From Anaeromyxobacter oryzae (GTDB taxonomy: Bacteria > Myxococcota > Myxococcia > Myxococcales > Anaeromyxobacteraceae), in contig NZ_AP025591.1 in NCBI RefSeq assembly GCF_023169945.1, positions 6,556,501 through 6,620,500 on the forward strand: 64,000 bases of DNA, read 5' to 3'. Below are positions 38,593-47,122 of this stretch, piece after piece. Position 1 is the first letter of the stretch. The number at the start of each line of letters is the position of its first letter. The translations under genes and the position numbers were made by a program. The notes under the pieces were generated by a model. That model did no database searches. It was not told where the DNA came from and saw only the letters and a program-made list of their open reading frames with translations.

Positions 38593-39147
38593 CTAGGCCT
38601 TCGCCGCGACGAGCTTCTTGCCGTACTCGAAGCCGCGATCGAACGCCTTCATGTTGAGGTCGATCGTGGCCGGCGGGACCGAGTCCTTCACGGCCTCGCG
38701 GGCGGCGTTCTCGCTGACGAGCCCCGTGACGGCGGTGAAGAACCCGACCATCACGATGTTCAGCACCATCTTCCGCCCGAGCTCCTCCGCGATGCGGGTC
38801 GCCGGGACGGCGAACACCTTCACGCCCTTCGGGAGGTTCGTGGGCTTCACGAGGTCCTCCTCGATGAGGAGCATGCCGTCCGGGCGCAGCTCCGGCGCGA
38901 ACTTGGCGAACGCGTCCTGAGAGAGCGTCACCATGATGTGCGGGTTGTGGACGTACGGGTAGAGGATCGGCTCCTTGTCCACGACCACCTGCGCGCTGCA
39001 AGCGGAGCCGCGCGCCTCGGGGCCGAACGCCTGCGTGAGGCAGGAGAACTTCTCGTCGAAGAGCGCGGCGGCCTTCCCGACGATGATGCCGCCGAGGATG
39101 ACGCCCTGCCCGCCCAGCCCGCCGAACTTGATCTCAGTGGGACCCAT
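38593..39147 (-). CDS. korC: 2-oxoacid:ferredoxin oxidoreductase, gamma subunit
   Basis: The 184-residue product has the gamma-domain start KFGGLGGQGVILGGIIVG and LTQAFGPEARGSACSAQV. It is the last gene of a D-A-B-C set; the order and sequence fit 2-oxoglutarate:ferredoxin oxidoreductase, though another 2-oxoacid is possible. It follows korB by 18 bases. Confidence 0.87.
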   Translation of the reverse strand: MGPTEIKFGGLGGQGVILGGIIVGKAAALFDEKFSCLTQAFGPEARGSACSAQVVVDKEPILYPYVHNPHIMVTLSQDAFAKFAPELRPDGMLLIEEDLVKPTNLPKGVKVFAVPATRIAEELGRKMVLNIVMVGFFTAVTGLVSENAAREAVKDSVPPATIDLNMKAFDRGFEYGKKLVAAKA

Positions 39148-39165
39148 GTTCGTGTCCTCTCTCGC

Positions 39166-40044
39166 TCAGGACCACGCCGGCTTCTTGCCCGGCGATTCGT
39201 AGGGGACGTACTTGGAGCCGAGCGCCTGCTTCATCTGCGTCTCCATCGCCTGCTCGAGCGTCGGCCGCTCGCGATCGACGAACTTCCCGACCGTGATCTC
39301 CTTGCGGTAGTCGAGGAAGACCTCGCGCGTGTCGGCGCCGTTCTTGATGACGCTCTTCTCCTGGTAGAACTTCATCTCGTCGAGGCCGTCGCCGAGCTTG
39401 TTCCGGCGCAGGTACAGCGTCGGGCACGGGGCGAGGATCTCGATGAACCGGAAGCCCTTCTTGTTGAGGGCCTCGCCCATCGACTTCGCGAGCTGGCGGA
39501 CGTGGTACGCGGTCCAGCGGGCCACGTAGACCGCGCCCGACGAGTCGGCGAGCATCGGGAGGTTGAACGTCTCCTCGTAGGCGCCGTACGGCGTCGTCGA
39601 GGCGATCGCCGGCCGGAACGTGGTCGGCGTCACCTGCCCGCCCGTCATGCCGTACGTGAAGTTGTTCACGCAGACCACGAGCATGTCGGCGTTGCGGCGC
39701 GCCGCGTGGATCAGGTGGTTGCCGCCGATCGCCGTGAGGTCGCCGTCACCGGAGTAGACGATGACCTTCAGGTCGGGGTTCGCGAGCTGGAGCCCGGTCG
39801 CGAACGGGATCGCGCGGCCGTGCGTGGTGTGGAACGAGTCGAGCTTGAGGTAGCCCGCCACGCGGCCGGTGCACCCGATGCCGGAGACGATCGCGACCTT
39901 GTCGAGATCGAAGCCGGAGGCGTCGAGCGCGCGCGTGAAGCAGTTCACCGTCGTGCCGATGCCGCAGCCCGGGCACCAGATCGACGGCATGCGCTCGGTG
40001 CGCAGGTACTTGTTGACGGGGTTCTCCTTGACCGGCGCGCTCAT
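39166..40044 (-). CDS. korB: 2-oxoacid:ferredoxin oxidoreductase, beta subunit
   Basis: The 292-residue product binds thiamine diphosphate: WCPGCGIGTTVNCFTRA, GIGCTGRVAGYLKLDSFHTT, and the ThDP motif GDGDLTAIGGNHLIHAARRN with NNFTYGMTGGQ. The Cys pair near the N terminus is typical of the beta-subunit cluster ligands. ATG overlaps the korA stop (ATGA). Confidence 0.88.
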   Translation of the reverse strand: MSAPVKENPVNKYLRTERMPSIWCPGCGIGTTVNCFTRALDASGFDLDKVAIVSGIGCTGRVAGYLKLDSFHTTHGRAIPFATGLQLANPDLKVIVYSGDGDLTAIGGNHLIHAARRNADMLVVCVNNFTYGMTGGQVTPTTFRPAIASTTPYGAYEETFNLPMLADSSGAVYVARWTAYHVRQLAKSMGEALNKKGFRFIEILAPCPTLYLRRNKLGDGLDEMKFYQEKSVIKNGADTREVFLDYRKEITVGKFVDRERPTLEQAMETQMKQALGSKYVPYESPGKKPAWS

Positions 40045-41207
40045 CGAACCGCTCCCAGGATGGCGTTGAGGATGACGTCGGGGTTGTGGACCGTGCCGCC
40101 GACGTGCGGGACGAGGACGGTCTTGGTCTTCCCGCCGACCACGCGCTCCACCTCGAGCGCCATCTGGCCGAGGTTCAGCTCCGGGACGACGAAGGCCTTC
40201 ACCTTGGGGGCGAGCGCCTTGATCTGCTTCTCCGGGAACGGCCAGGCGGTGATGAGCCGGAACGAGCCGACCTTCACGCCCTTCTCCCGGGCGGCCTGGA
40301 TCGCCTTCTCGGCGACGCGGGAGGTGATGCCGTAGGAGACGACCACCACCTCGGCGTCGGCCAGGTTCTTCTCCTCCCACCGGACGATCTTGTCGACGTT
40401 CTTCAGGATCTTGTCGAACATCCGGTTCTGCATCTTCTCGTGCATCGGCACCGTCATCATCGGGTAGCCGCGCTCGTCGTGCGTGAGGCCGGTGACGTGG
40501 ATCCGGTAGCCGTCGCCCGCCTTCACCATCTCCGGCACGAGGCTGCCGGCCGGCGCGTCGAAGAGCTTGAACCCCTCGCCCGGCTTCTTCTTCGTGTACC
40601 GCCGGGGCGTGACCTCGAGCTTGTCGTCGGACGGGATGACCACCTTCTCGGTCATGTGCCCGACCACCTCGTCGAGCATCACGAGCACCGGGACGCGGTA
40701 CTCCTCGGCGAGGTTGAACGCCTCGAAGGTGAGGTCGAAGCACTCCTGCGGCGAGTTCGGGCAGAGCGCGATGAGCCGGTAGTCGCCGTGCGAGCCGAAC
40801 CGGGCCTGCATCATGTCGCCCTGGGCCGGCTGCGTCGGGAGGCCGGTCGACGGGCCCGCGCGCTGCACGTTGATGTACACGCAGGGCGTCTCGGTGATGG
40901 CGGCGTAGCCGATGTGCTCCATCATCAGCGAGAAGCCGGGGCCGGACGTGACGGTCAGCGCCTTCGCGCCGCCCCAGACGCCGCCGAGCAGCGCGATGGA
41001 CGCGGCGAGCTCGTCCTCGAACTGCTGGAACCGGCCGCCCACGTGCGGGAAGCGCTGCGAGAGCCGCTCGACCACCTCGGTCGACGGCGTGATCGGATAA
41101 CCGGAGGCGAACCGGCAGCCGGCGGCGATGGCGCCCTCGCTGCAGGCGTGGTCGCCGTCCAGGTAGTGACTGCCAGTGAGGGTACCGCTGGAATTGGCGT
41201 TGGACAT
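40041..41207 (-). CDS. korA: 2-oxoacid:ferredoxin oxidoreductase, alpha subunit
   Basis: The 388-residue product has GDHACSEGAIAAGCRFASGY, PITPSTEVVERLSQRFP, QFEDELAASIALLGGVWGGA and SGPGFSLMMEHIGYAAITE, the pyrimidine-binding half of the oxidoreductase. It is overlapped by korB and follows korD by 12 bases. In combination the complex oxidatively decarboxylates a 2-oxoacid to acyl-CoA with ferredoxin, or runs in reverse. Confidence 0.88.
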   Translation of the reverse strand: MSNANSSGTLTGSHYLDGDHACSEGAIAAGCRFASGYPITPSTEVVERLSQRFPHVGGRFQQFEDELAASIALLGGVWGGAKALTVTSGPGFSLMMEHIGYAAITETPCVYINVQRAGPSTGLPTQPAQGDMMQARFGSHGDYRLIALCPNSPQECFDLTFEAFNLAEEYRVPVLVMLDEVVGHMTEKVVIPSDDKLEVTPRRYTKKKPGEGFKLFDAPAGSLVPEMVKAGDGYRIHVTGLTHDERGYPMMTVPMHEKMQNRMFDKILKNVDKIVRWEEKNLADAEVVVVSYGITSRVAEKAIQAAREKGVKVGSFRLITAWPFPEKQIKALAPKVKAFVVPELNLGQMALEVERVVGGKTKTVLVPHVGGTVHNPDVILNAILGAVR

Positions 41208-41219
41208 GAGTGCGTGCTC

Positions 41220-41489
41220 CTAGGCCGCCTGCTCGAGCTTCTCGCGGTAGCCGTAGATCGAGAAGTCGGGGCAGAAGAGGCCGCACATGTCGCAGCCGTT
41301 GCACAGCTCCGGCTTCGCAAGGTACGGCGGGTGATAGCCCTTGGCGTTGTATTCCTTCTCGAGCTCGAGCGCGCCGAGCGGGCAAAACTCGACGCAGAAC
41401 GCGCAACCCTTGCAACTCTCGCGATTGATCACCACGACGCCCTGGAACTTCTTGTCCTTCTTGGGCGCGGGCGTTGACGTCGTCGTCAT
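41220..41489 (-). CDS. korD: Ferredoxin-type delta subunit of the oxidoreductase
   Basis: ATG at 41489 follows GGGGAG; 89 residues. Two [4Fe-4S] motifs: C26-x2-C29-x2-C32-x3-C36 (CKGCAFCVEFCP) and C63-x2-C66-x2-C69-x3-C73 (CNGCDMCGLFCP). It passes electrons from the ThDP site to ferredoxin. It is the first gene of korDABC. Confidence 0.9.
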   Translation of the reverse strand: MTTTSTPAPKKDKKFQGVVVINRESCKGCAFCVEFCPLGALELEKEYNAKGYHPPYLAKPELCNGCDMCGLFCPDFSIYGYREKLEQAA

Positions 41490-41596
41490 TATGGCTCCCC
41501 GGAGTCCGCCCGCCATGGGCGGTCCCGCAGCAAGGGTGCCTGACTACTACACGCGGGGCCTGCGCCGCTTGGACCGCGATCAATCATGTGCTTTTT

Positions 41597-41620
41597 TGTG
41601 TCGGCGTGATTGCCGACGCA
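41597..41620. promoter_or_regulatory. Inverted repeat upstream of korD
   Basis: TGTGTCGGC and GCCGACGCA form 9-base arms (8 of 9 matched) around a 6-base centre, 108-131 bases upstream of the korD start. No T run follows on either strand, so an operator is more likely than a terminator. The regulator is unknown. Confidence 0.4.
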
Positions 41621-41636
41621 GATACTCCATGATTGG

Positions 41637-41684
41637 TCGACCCGAGCGCTCGACGATTCGTCGACGCGAGCGCTCGACGGTTCA
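41637..41684. repeat. Two tandem 24-bp repeats upstream of korD
   Basis: Units 41637-41660 and 41661-41684 are identical at 21 of 24 positions. Each contains the palindrome CGAGCGCTCG, and their centres are 24 bases apart. They lie in the gene-free 41490-41794 stretch between the two oxidoreductase operons, together with the inverted repeat at 41597 and the terminator at 41738. Confidence 0.6.
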
Positions 41685-41737
41685 CGGAGAGCACGGGCTC
41701 CCCCGGCTCGGATCGCCCGTCCAGCACTGAAAACGAA

Positions 41738-41770
41738 GAGGCCCTCCCCCCGGACCGGGGAGAGGGCCTC
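41738..41770 (-). terminator. Terminator after the two-subunit oxidoreductase operon
   Basis: GAGGCCCTC (41738-41746) pairs with GAGGGCCTC (41762-41770), with further inner CCCC/GGGG pairing. On the minus strand it is followed by TTCGTTTTCAG, a T-rich tract. It lies 25 bases after the korB stop. Confidence 0.85.
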
Positions 41771-41794
41771 GTTCATTGCGGGACCGGCGCGGTC

Positions 41795-42844
41795 CTACTT
41801 GATCGTCCAGGTATCGGCGCCGGCGAGCAGCTTCTCGAGGCTCGAGGCCTTCTTCGCCTTGGTCTGATCGATGATCTGCCAGGTCAGCTCCTCGCCCGTG
41901 GGCTTCCGCACGTCGCGGAAGACACCGATGGGCGTCGGGAAGCCGGCGCGGTTCGACAGGTTCGCGAGCATGAACGCGACGGTCGGATCCTCGCGCTTCG
42001 CGTCGTGCACGAGGATGTCCTTCTCGGTCACGCCGTTCTCGCCGATGGTGACGACCTCGAGCTCCGCCGACTGCGCGTTGAAGCGGATGCCCTTCTTCCC
42101 GTCCTTCCCGAAGAGGAGCGGCTTGCCCTGCTCCATCCGGAGGAGCGCGTCGGCCTTGACCGCCTTCTCCGTGAGGAACGTGTAGGCGCCGTCGTTGAAC
42201 ACCGGGCAGTTCTGGAAGACCTCCACGAACGTGCTGCCCTTGTGCTCCGCGGCCGCCTTGATCACGCCGCCCATGTGGATGCCCTCGACGTCGATCGTCC
42301 GGGCGACGAAGGTCGCGCCGGCGCCGAGCGCGAGCGCGGGCGGGTTGAACGGGTAGTCAGGGGAACCCTGCGGCGTCGACTTGGTCTTCTTGCCGAGCTC
42401 GGAGGTCGGCGAGACCTGGCCCTTCGTCAGGCCGTAGATGCGGTTGTTGAACATCAGCATCTTGAGGTCGAGGTTGCGCCGCATCGCATGGATGAAGTGG
42501 TTGCCGCCGATGGCGAGCGCGTCGCCGTCACCGGTGATGATCCACACCTGCAGCTCGGGCCGGGAGACCTTGAGGCCCGACGCGAAGGACGGCGCGCGGC
42601 CGTGCAGCGTGTGCATCCCGTAGTTGTTCATGTAGTACGGGAAGCGGGAGCTGCAGCCGATGCCGGAGATGAAGACGATGTTCTCGCGCTTCACGCCGAC
42701 CGCGGGCAGCGTCTTCTGGACCTGGTTGATGATCGAGTAGTCGCCGCAGCCGGGGCACCAGCGGGGATCGACGCCCGACTCGAAGTCCTTCTTCGTGTAG
42801 ACCGGGAGGGCGGTGTTGGTCGTCTGACCGTTCGTCGTGCTCAT
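41795..42844 (-). CDS. korB: Second 2-oxoacid:ferredoxin oxidoreductase, beta subunit
   Basis: The 349-residue product has WCPGCGDYSIINQVQKTLPA, GIGCSSRFPYYMNNYGMHTL and the ThDP motif GDGDALAIGGNHFIHAMRRN with NNRIYGLTKGQ. It is longer than the first beta subunit and belongs to the two-subunit KorAB type known from Mycobacterium and others. It lies 27 bases after the fused alpha subunit. Confidence 0.88.
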   Translation of the reverse strand: MSTTNGQTTNTALPVYTKKDFESGVDPRWCPGCGDYSIINQVQKTLPAVGVKRENIVFISGIGCSSRFPYYMNNYGMHTLHGRAPSFASGLKVSRPELQVWIITGDGDALAIGGNHFIHAMRRNLDLKMLMFNNRIYGLTKGQVSPTSELGKKTKSTPQGSPDYPFNPPALALGAGATFVARTIDVEGIHMGGVIKAAAEHKGSTFVEVFQNCPVFNDGAYTFLTEKAVKADALLRMEQGKPLLFGKDGKKGIRFNAQSAELEVVTIGENGVTEKDILVHDAKREDPTVAFMLANLSNRAGFPTPIGVFRDVRKPTGEELTWQIIDQTKAKKASSLEKLLAGADTWTIK

Positions 42845-42871
42845 GTTCGTTCTCGTCCTTTCCGGGTCGAC

Positions 42872-44737
42872 CTACAGGGCCTCGACGACCTTGCCGACGA
42901 GCTCCGCGATCTTGATGGGCTTGCCGTTGATCCGGTTGTACTGGAGGGGGTTCACGCCGGGGAACATGCCGCGCAGGTAGAACGCGAGCTGTCCGTCGTT
43001 CACCTCGGGCACCAGGACCTTCTTGAACCCCTTCAGCACGTCGCCGAGGTTCTTCGGCAGCGGGTTGATCCACCGGAGGTGCACGTGGGAGACCTTCTTC
43101 CCCTGCGCCTGGAGCTCCTCGGCGGCGCCGCGCACGGAGCCGAAGGTGCCTCCCCAGGAGACGAGGAGCAGGTCGCCGGTCTTCGCCCCGAACACCTCGA
43201 CGTCCGGCACGTCCTCCACGACGTTGCGGATCTTCTGGGCGCGGGTCTTGACCATCTTCTCGTGGTTCATGCCGTCGTACGACACCATGCCCGAGAGCGA
43301 GTCCTTCTCGAGGCCACCGACGCGGTGCTCGAGCCCCGGCGTGCCCGGAATGGCCCAGGGCCGGACCAGCTTGGCGTCGCGGAGGTACGGCATGTACTGG
43401 GTCGCGTTCGCGTAGTTGAGCTCGGTCTGGTACTTCACCTCGAGTTTCGGCAGCTCGGACGGCGCCGGGATCTTGAACGGCTCGGAGCCGTTGCCGAGGT
43501 AGCCGTCCGTGAGCAGCAGGACCGGCGTCATCCACTTGTAGGCGATCTTCATCGCCTCGATCGCGGACCAGAAGCAGTCCGCCGGGCTCTGCGCCGCGAT
43601 GATCGGCATCGGCGCCTCGCCGTGGCGGCCGAAGAGCGCCATGAGGAGGTCCGCCTGCTCCGTCTTGGTCGGCATGCCCGTCGACGGGCCGCCGCGCTGC
43701 ACGTTCACGATGACGAGGGGCAGCTCGGTGATGACCGCGAGGCCCATCATCTCCGACTTGAGCGCGAGGCCCGGGCCGGAGGTGGAGGTGCAGGCGAGCG
43801 CGCCGCCGAAGGCCGCGCCGATCGCGGAGCCGACGCCGGCGATCTCGTCCTCCGCCTGGTACGTGACGACGCCGTGCTCCTTGAAGTTCGCCATCTCCTG
43901 GAGGATCTCGGTCGCCGGAGTGATCGGGTAGCTGCCGAGGAAGACCTGGCGGCCGGTGAGCCGGGCGACGGTCGCGAAGCCGAGGGCGGTCGCGAAGTTG
44001 CCGGTCACGTTCCGGTAGGTGCCGGGGGCGAGCTTCGAGGGCGGCACGTGGTACCGCTGGAAGAAGAGCTCGGAGGTCTCGCCGAAGGCGTAGCCCGCCT
44101 TGAAGACCTTCTGGTTCGGCTCGACGAACTCGGGCTTCTTCACGAACTTCTGCGCGATGGCCTCGAGCTGCTGCTCCATCGGCCGGCTGTAGAGCCAGTA
44201 CAGGAGCCCGAGCGCGAAGTAGTTCCGGCAGCGGCCGACCTCCTTCGACGACAGGCCCGAGCCGTCGAGGGCGGACTCGGTGAGCTTCGTCATGTCGACG
44301 AGGAACACCTTGAAGTTCGCCTTGAGCGTCGCGTCCTCGAGCGGGTTCGTCTTGTAGCCCGCCTTCTCGAGGTTCGAGGCGGTGAACGCGCCGGCGTTCA
44401 CGATCAGCATGCCGCCCTGGCGCAGGTCGGCGAGGTTCGTCTTGAGCGCCGCAGGGTTCATCGCGACGAGCACGTCCGGCGCGTCGCCGGGCGTGTGGAT
44501 CTCCCGCGAGCCGAAGTTCACCTGGTAGCCGGAGACGCCGGCCAGCGAGCCCGCGGGGGCGCGAATCTCGGCCGGGTAGTCCGGGAAGGTCGCGAGGTCG
44601 TTGCCGGCGAGCGCGCTCGCCTTCGTGAACTCGGTGCCCGTCAGCTGCATGCCGTCGCCGGAGTCGCCGACGAAGCGGATGGTGACGGTATCGACCTGCT
44701 GGACCTTGTTCTTGGTCGCGGAAACTTGCGTGGACAT
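42872..44737 (-). CDS. korA: Second 2-oxoacid:ferredoxin oxidoreductase, fused gamma-alpha subunit
   Basis: The 621-residue product joins a gamma domain (TVTIRFVGDSGDGMQLTGTE, about 1-200) to an alpha domain (VFLGSYPITPATEILQEMAN, YQAEDEIAGVGSAIGAAFGG, TSTSGPGLALKSEMMG). The fusion and length match KorA of two-subunit 2-oxoglutarate:ferredoxin oxidoreductases. No ferredoxin subunit accompanies it. Confidence 0.88.
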   Translation of the reverse strand: MSTQVSATKNKVQQVDTVTIRFVGDSGDGMQLTGTEFTKASALAGNDLATFPDYPAEIRAPAGSLAGVSGYQVNFGSREIHTPGDAPDVLVAMNPAALKTNLADLRQGGMLIVNAGAFTASNLEKAGYKTNPLEDATLKANFKVFLVDMTKLTESALDGSGLSSKEVGRCRNYFALGLLYWLYSRPMEQQLEAIAQKFVKKPEFVEPNQKVFKAGYAFGETSELFFQRYHVPPSKLAPGTYRNVTGNFATALGFATVARLTGRQVFLGSYPITPATEILQEMANFKEHGVVTYQAEDEIAGVGSAIGAAFGGALACTSTSGPGLALKSEMMGLAVITELPLVIVNVQRGGPSTGMPTKTEQADLLMALFGRHGEAPMPIIAAQSPADCFWSAIEAMKIAYKWMTPVLLLTDGYLGNGSEPFKIPAPSELPKLEVKYQTELNYANATQYMPYLRDAKLVRPWAIPGTPGLEHRVGGLEKDSLSGMVSYDGMNHEKMVKTRAQKIRNVVEDVPDVEVFGAKTGDLLLVSWGGTFGSVRGAAEELQAQGKKVSHVHLRWINPLPKNLGDVLKGFKKVLVPEVNDGQLAFYLRGMFPGVNPLQYNRINGKPIKIAELVGKVVEAL

Positions 44738-45059
44738 GTCGCCCTTCGTCTCCTTCGAGAGTGCGCAGCGCTGAACGACCGCAGGCCTGGAGCGAACTCG
44801 CCCCTCGGCGAGTCGCTGGCCTGAAAGCTCGGATCGAGGCCTGCTGGTATGCCCGGTCCCTACCTGGAAGTCAATGGACCGTGGTGCGTCAAGAGCCGGA
44901 AAGCACTGAGGAATGTAGACCCGCCTTGTCCCGAATCAGGTCCGGAATGGGGCGGGTTTCCCCAGACCTCGGCGCTTGCAAGAACGCGCGGACGAGTGGC
45001 GATATGCCGCGATCCGTTGGGGATCCGCGAGGTTGTCCCAGATCAGGCGCTGACGGAGA
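44738..45059 (-). other. Gene-free stretch between glcD and korA
   Basis: The 322 bases hold no supported gene. Visible elements: an ACCCGCC...GGCGGGT hairpin around 44920-44960 that may end glcD transcripts, and a weak promoter pair for korA on the minus strand (TTGACT at 44874-44869, 17 bases, CATACC at 44851-44846). Confidence 0.4.
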
Positions 45060-46448
45060 TCAGGCCGGCGGGAACATCTTCCCGGGGTTCAGGATGCCGA
45101 GCGGATCGAAGACGGCCTTGAGGCGCCGCTCGAGCGCGACGACCTCCGCACCCTGCTCGTACTCGAGGAAGTCGCGCTTCGCGAGCCCGACCCCGTGCTC
45201 GCCAGTGATCGTGCCGCCGAGGTCGACGGCGATCCGGAGGATCTCGCCGACGGCCTCGTCCACCCGCGGCCGCTCCTCGGCGCGGTCGAAGAGCACGTTG
45301 CAGTGGAGGTTCCCGTCGCCGGCGTGCCCGTAGGTCGCCACGACGAGCCCGAGCCGGGCCCCGACCGCCTTCGCCCGCTCGACCATCTCCGGGATCCTCG
45401 ACCGCGGCACCGCGATATCCTCGGAGAGCTTCATCGGGTGGAGCGCCTTCAGGTTCACCGACAGGTACCGGCGCGTCTCCCAGATGTCCCGGCGCTGGGA
45501 CTCGTTCTGCGCGACGATCACCTCGCCCTGCGCGTCCTCCTGCACGACCTCCGCGAGGCGGACGATCTCGCCGAACGTGCCCTCCTCGTCGTTGCCGTCG
45601 GTCTCGACGAGCAGCGCCGCACCGGCGCCGGCGGGGAACTTGTAGGGCGAGGTCTTCGCGGCCGCCGCGAGCGAGATGTCGTCGAGGAGCTCGAGGCAGC
45701 GCGGGAGGATCCCGGCGGTGAGCACCTTCGTCACCGCGCGCGCCGCCGCGGCGACGGACCCGAACACCACGAGCGCCGTCGACACGTGGCGGGGCCGCGG
45801 CAGGAGCTTCAGCGTGATCTCGGTCACGACGGCCAGCGTCCCCTCGCTGCCGACGAGCAGCGCGGTGAGGTCGTAGCCCGCGACGCCCTTGATGCTCCGC
45901 TTCCCGACCCGCACGATCTCGCCGGTCGGGATGACCGCGGTGAGCCCGAGGACGTATTCGCGGGTGACCCCGTACTTGAGCGCGCGCGGACCGCCGGCGT
46001 TCTCGGCGACGTTGCCGCCGAGCGTGCACATCTCGAGGGAGTTCGGGTCCGGCGGGTAGAAGAGCCCGTGCTTCTCGACCTCCGCCTGGAGGACGCCGGT
46101 GACGACGCCGGGCTGGACGCGGGCGACCAGGTCCTCCGGCGAGATCTCGAGGATCCGGTTCATCCGCTCCAGCGAGACGGCGATGCCGCCCGAGAGCGCG
46201 AGGACGCCGCCCGACTTGCCGCTCCGCGCCGCGACCGGGATCACCGGGACGCGGTGCCGGCTCGCGACGGCGAAGATCGTCCGGACCTCCTCGGCGCTCT
46301 CCACCGCCACCGCCAAGTCCGGCGGGAAGGTCCCGAGGTCGGACTCGTCGCGGCCGTACGCCTCGAGCTTCTCGCGGTCGAGCGTCAGGCGCTCCCGCGG
46401 GAAGGCCGCCTCGAGCTCCGCGATCGCGGCCCGGATCGGCGCGGTCAT
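45060..46448 (-). CDS. glcD: FAD-linked oxidase, glycolate oxidase GlcD type
   Basis: ATG at 46448 overlaps the SDR stop (ATGA) and gives 462 residues. The FAD-binding PCMH fold is clear: PVIPVAARSGKSGGVLALSG, PPDPNSLEMCTLGGNVAENA, GGPRALKYGVTREYVLGL and SIKGVAGYDLTALLVGSEGT. The C-terminal VVATYGHAGDGNLHCNVLF and TITGEHGVGLAKRDFLEYE are family marks. Likely substrates are 2-hydroxy acids (glycolate or D-lactate). Its partners GlcE and GlcF are not nearby. Confidence 0.85.
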   Translation of the reverse strand: MTAPIRAAIAELEAAFPRERLTLDREKLEAYGRDESDLGTFPPDLAVAVESAEEVRTIFAVASRHRVPVIPVAARSGKSGGVLALSGGIAVSLERMNRILEISPEDLVARVQPGVVTGVLQAEVEKHGLFYPPDPNSLEMCTLGGNVAENAGGPRALKYGVTREYVLGLTAVIPTGEIVRVGKRSIKGVAGYDLTALLVGSEGTLAVVTEITLKLLPRPRHVSTALVVFGSVAAAARAVTKVLTAGILPRCLELLDDISLAAAAKTSPYKFPAGAGAALLVETDGNDEEGTFGEIVRLAEVVQEDAQGEVIVAQNESQRRDIWETRRYLSVNLKALHPMKLSEDIAVPRSRIPEMVERAKAVGARLGLVVATYGHAGDGNLHCNVLFDRAEERPRVDEAVGEILRIAVDLGGTITGEHGVGLAKRDFLEYEQGAEVVALERRLKAVFDPLGILNPGKMFPPA

Positions 46449-47122
46449 CCGAACACCTCCACGTTCGAGCCGGTCATCGCGTCCGGCGCGTCGAGGGCGG
46501 CGAACACGATCACCTTCGCCACGTCCTCCGCCGTCATGAGCGGCTCGAACGGCGTCTGGGCGAGCATCTCGGTGTCCACGCTCCCGGGCGAGACGGAGAG
46601 GCACGACACGCCGTCGCCGCGCAGCTCCTCGGCGAGGCACTTCGTGAGCCCGATGAGCCCCCACTTCGAGGCGTTGTAGGCGCTCGCCTCGGGCGTGCCG
46701 AGCGTACCGGAGATCGACGCGACGTTCACGATCCTCCCGCGCCGGCGCGCCCTCATCCCCGGGATCACCGCCCGCGCGCAGAGGAACGGGCCGACGAGGT
46801 TCACGTCGAGGACGGCGCGGAAGGTCGCCGGCGAGATGGCCTCGACGCGGCCGCGCGCCAGGATCCCCGCCCCGTTCACGAGGACGTCCACCGGGCCGAG
46901 CTCCCGCTCGTGCGCCATCACCACGCGTGCGACGTCCTCCTCGCGGGAGACGTCGCCGGCCACGGCGAGCACCGCCCCACCCTCGCGGACGACACGCTCG
47001 AGCTGCACGGCGGTGCGGGCGCAGACCGTCACGGAGACGCCGCGGGCCGTGAGCGCGCGAGCGACCGCCGCGCCGATGCCCCGTCCGCCGCCCGTGACGA
47101 TGGCGGTCCGCGCCGCGCTCAC
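46445..47122 (-). CDS. Short-chain dehydrogenase/reductase
   Basis: GTG at 47122 overlaps the folE stop (GTGA) and gives 225 residues. It has the cofactor motif TGGGRGIGAAVARAL, VNGAGIL (NNAG region altered), Ser in VNVASISGT, and catalytic YNASKWG. Tight coupling to folE and queD suggests pterin-related or cofactor work, for example a sepiapterin- or dihydromonapterin-reductase-like step. Sequence alone supports only an SDR. Confidence 0.8.
   Translation of the reverse strand: MSAARTAIVTGGGRGIGAAVARALTARGVSVTVCARTAVQLERVVREGGAVLAVAGDVSREEDVARVVMAHERELGPVDVLVNGAGILARGRVEAISPATFRAVLDVNLVGPFLCARAVIPGMRARRRGRIVNVASISGTLGTPEASAYNASKWGLIGLTKCLAEELRGDGVSCLSVSPGSVDTEMLAQTPFEPLMTAEDVAKVIVFAALDAPDAMTGSNVEVFG

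Noticed and set aside
41633-44824. Plus-strand open frame of about 1060 codons opposite the korAB genes
   Set aside because: Antisense shadow; the minus-strand genes have clear enzyme motifs.
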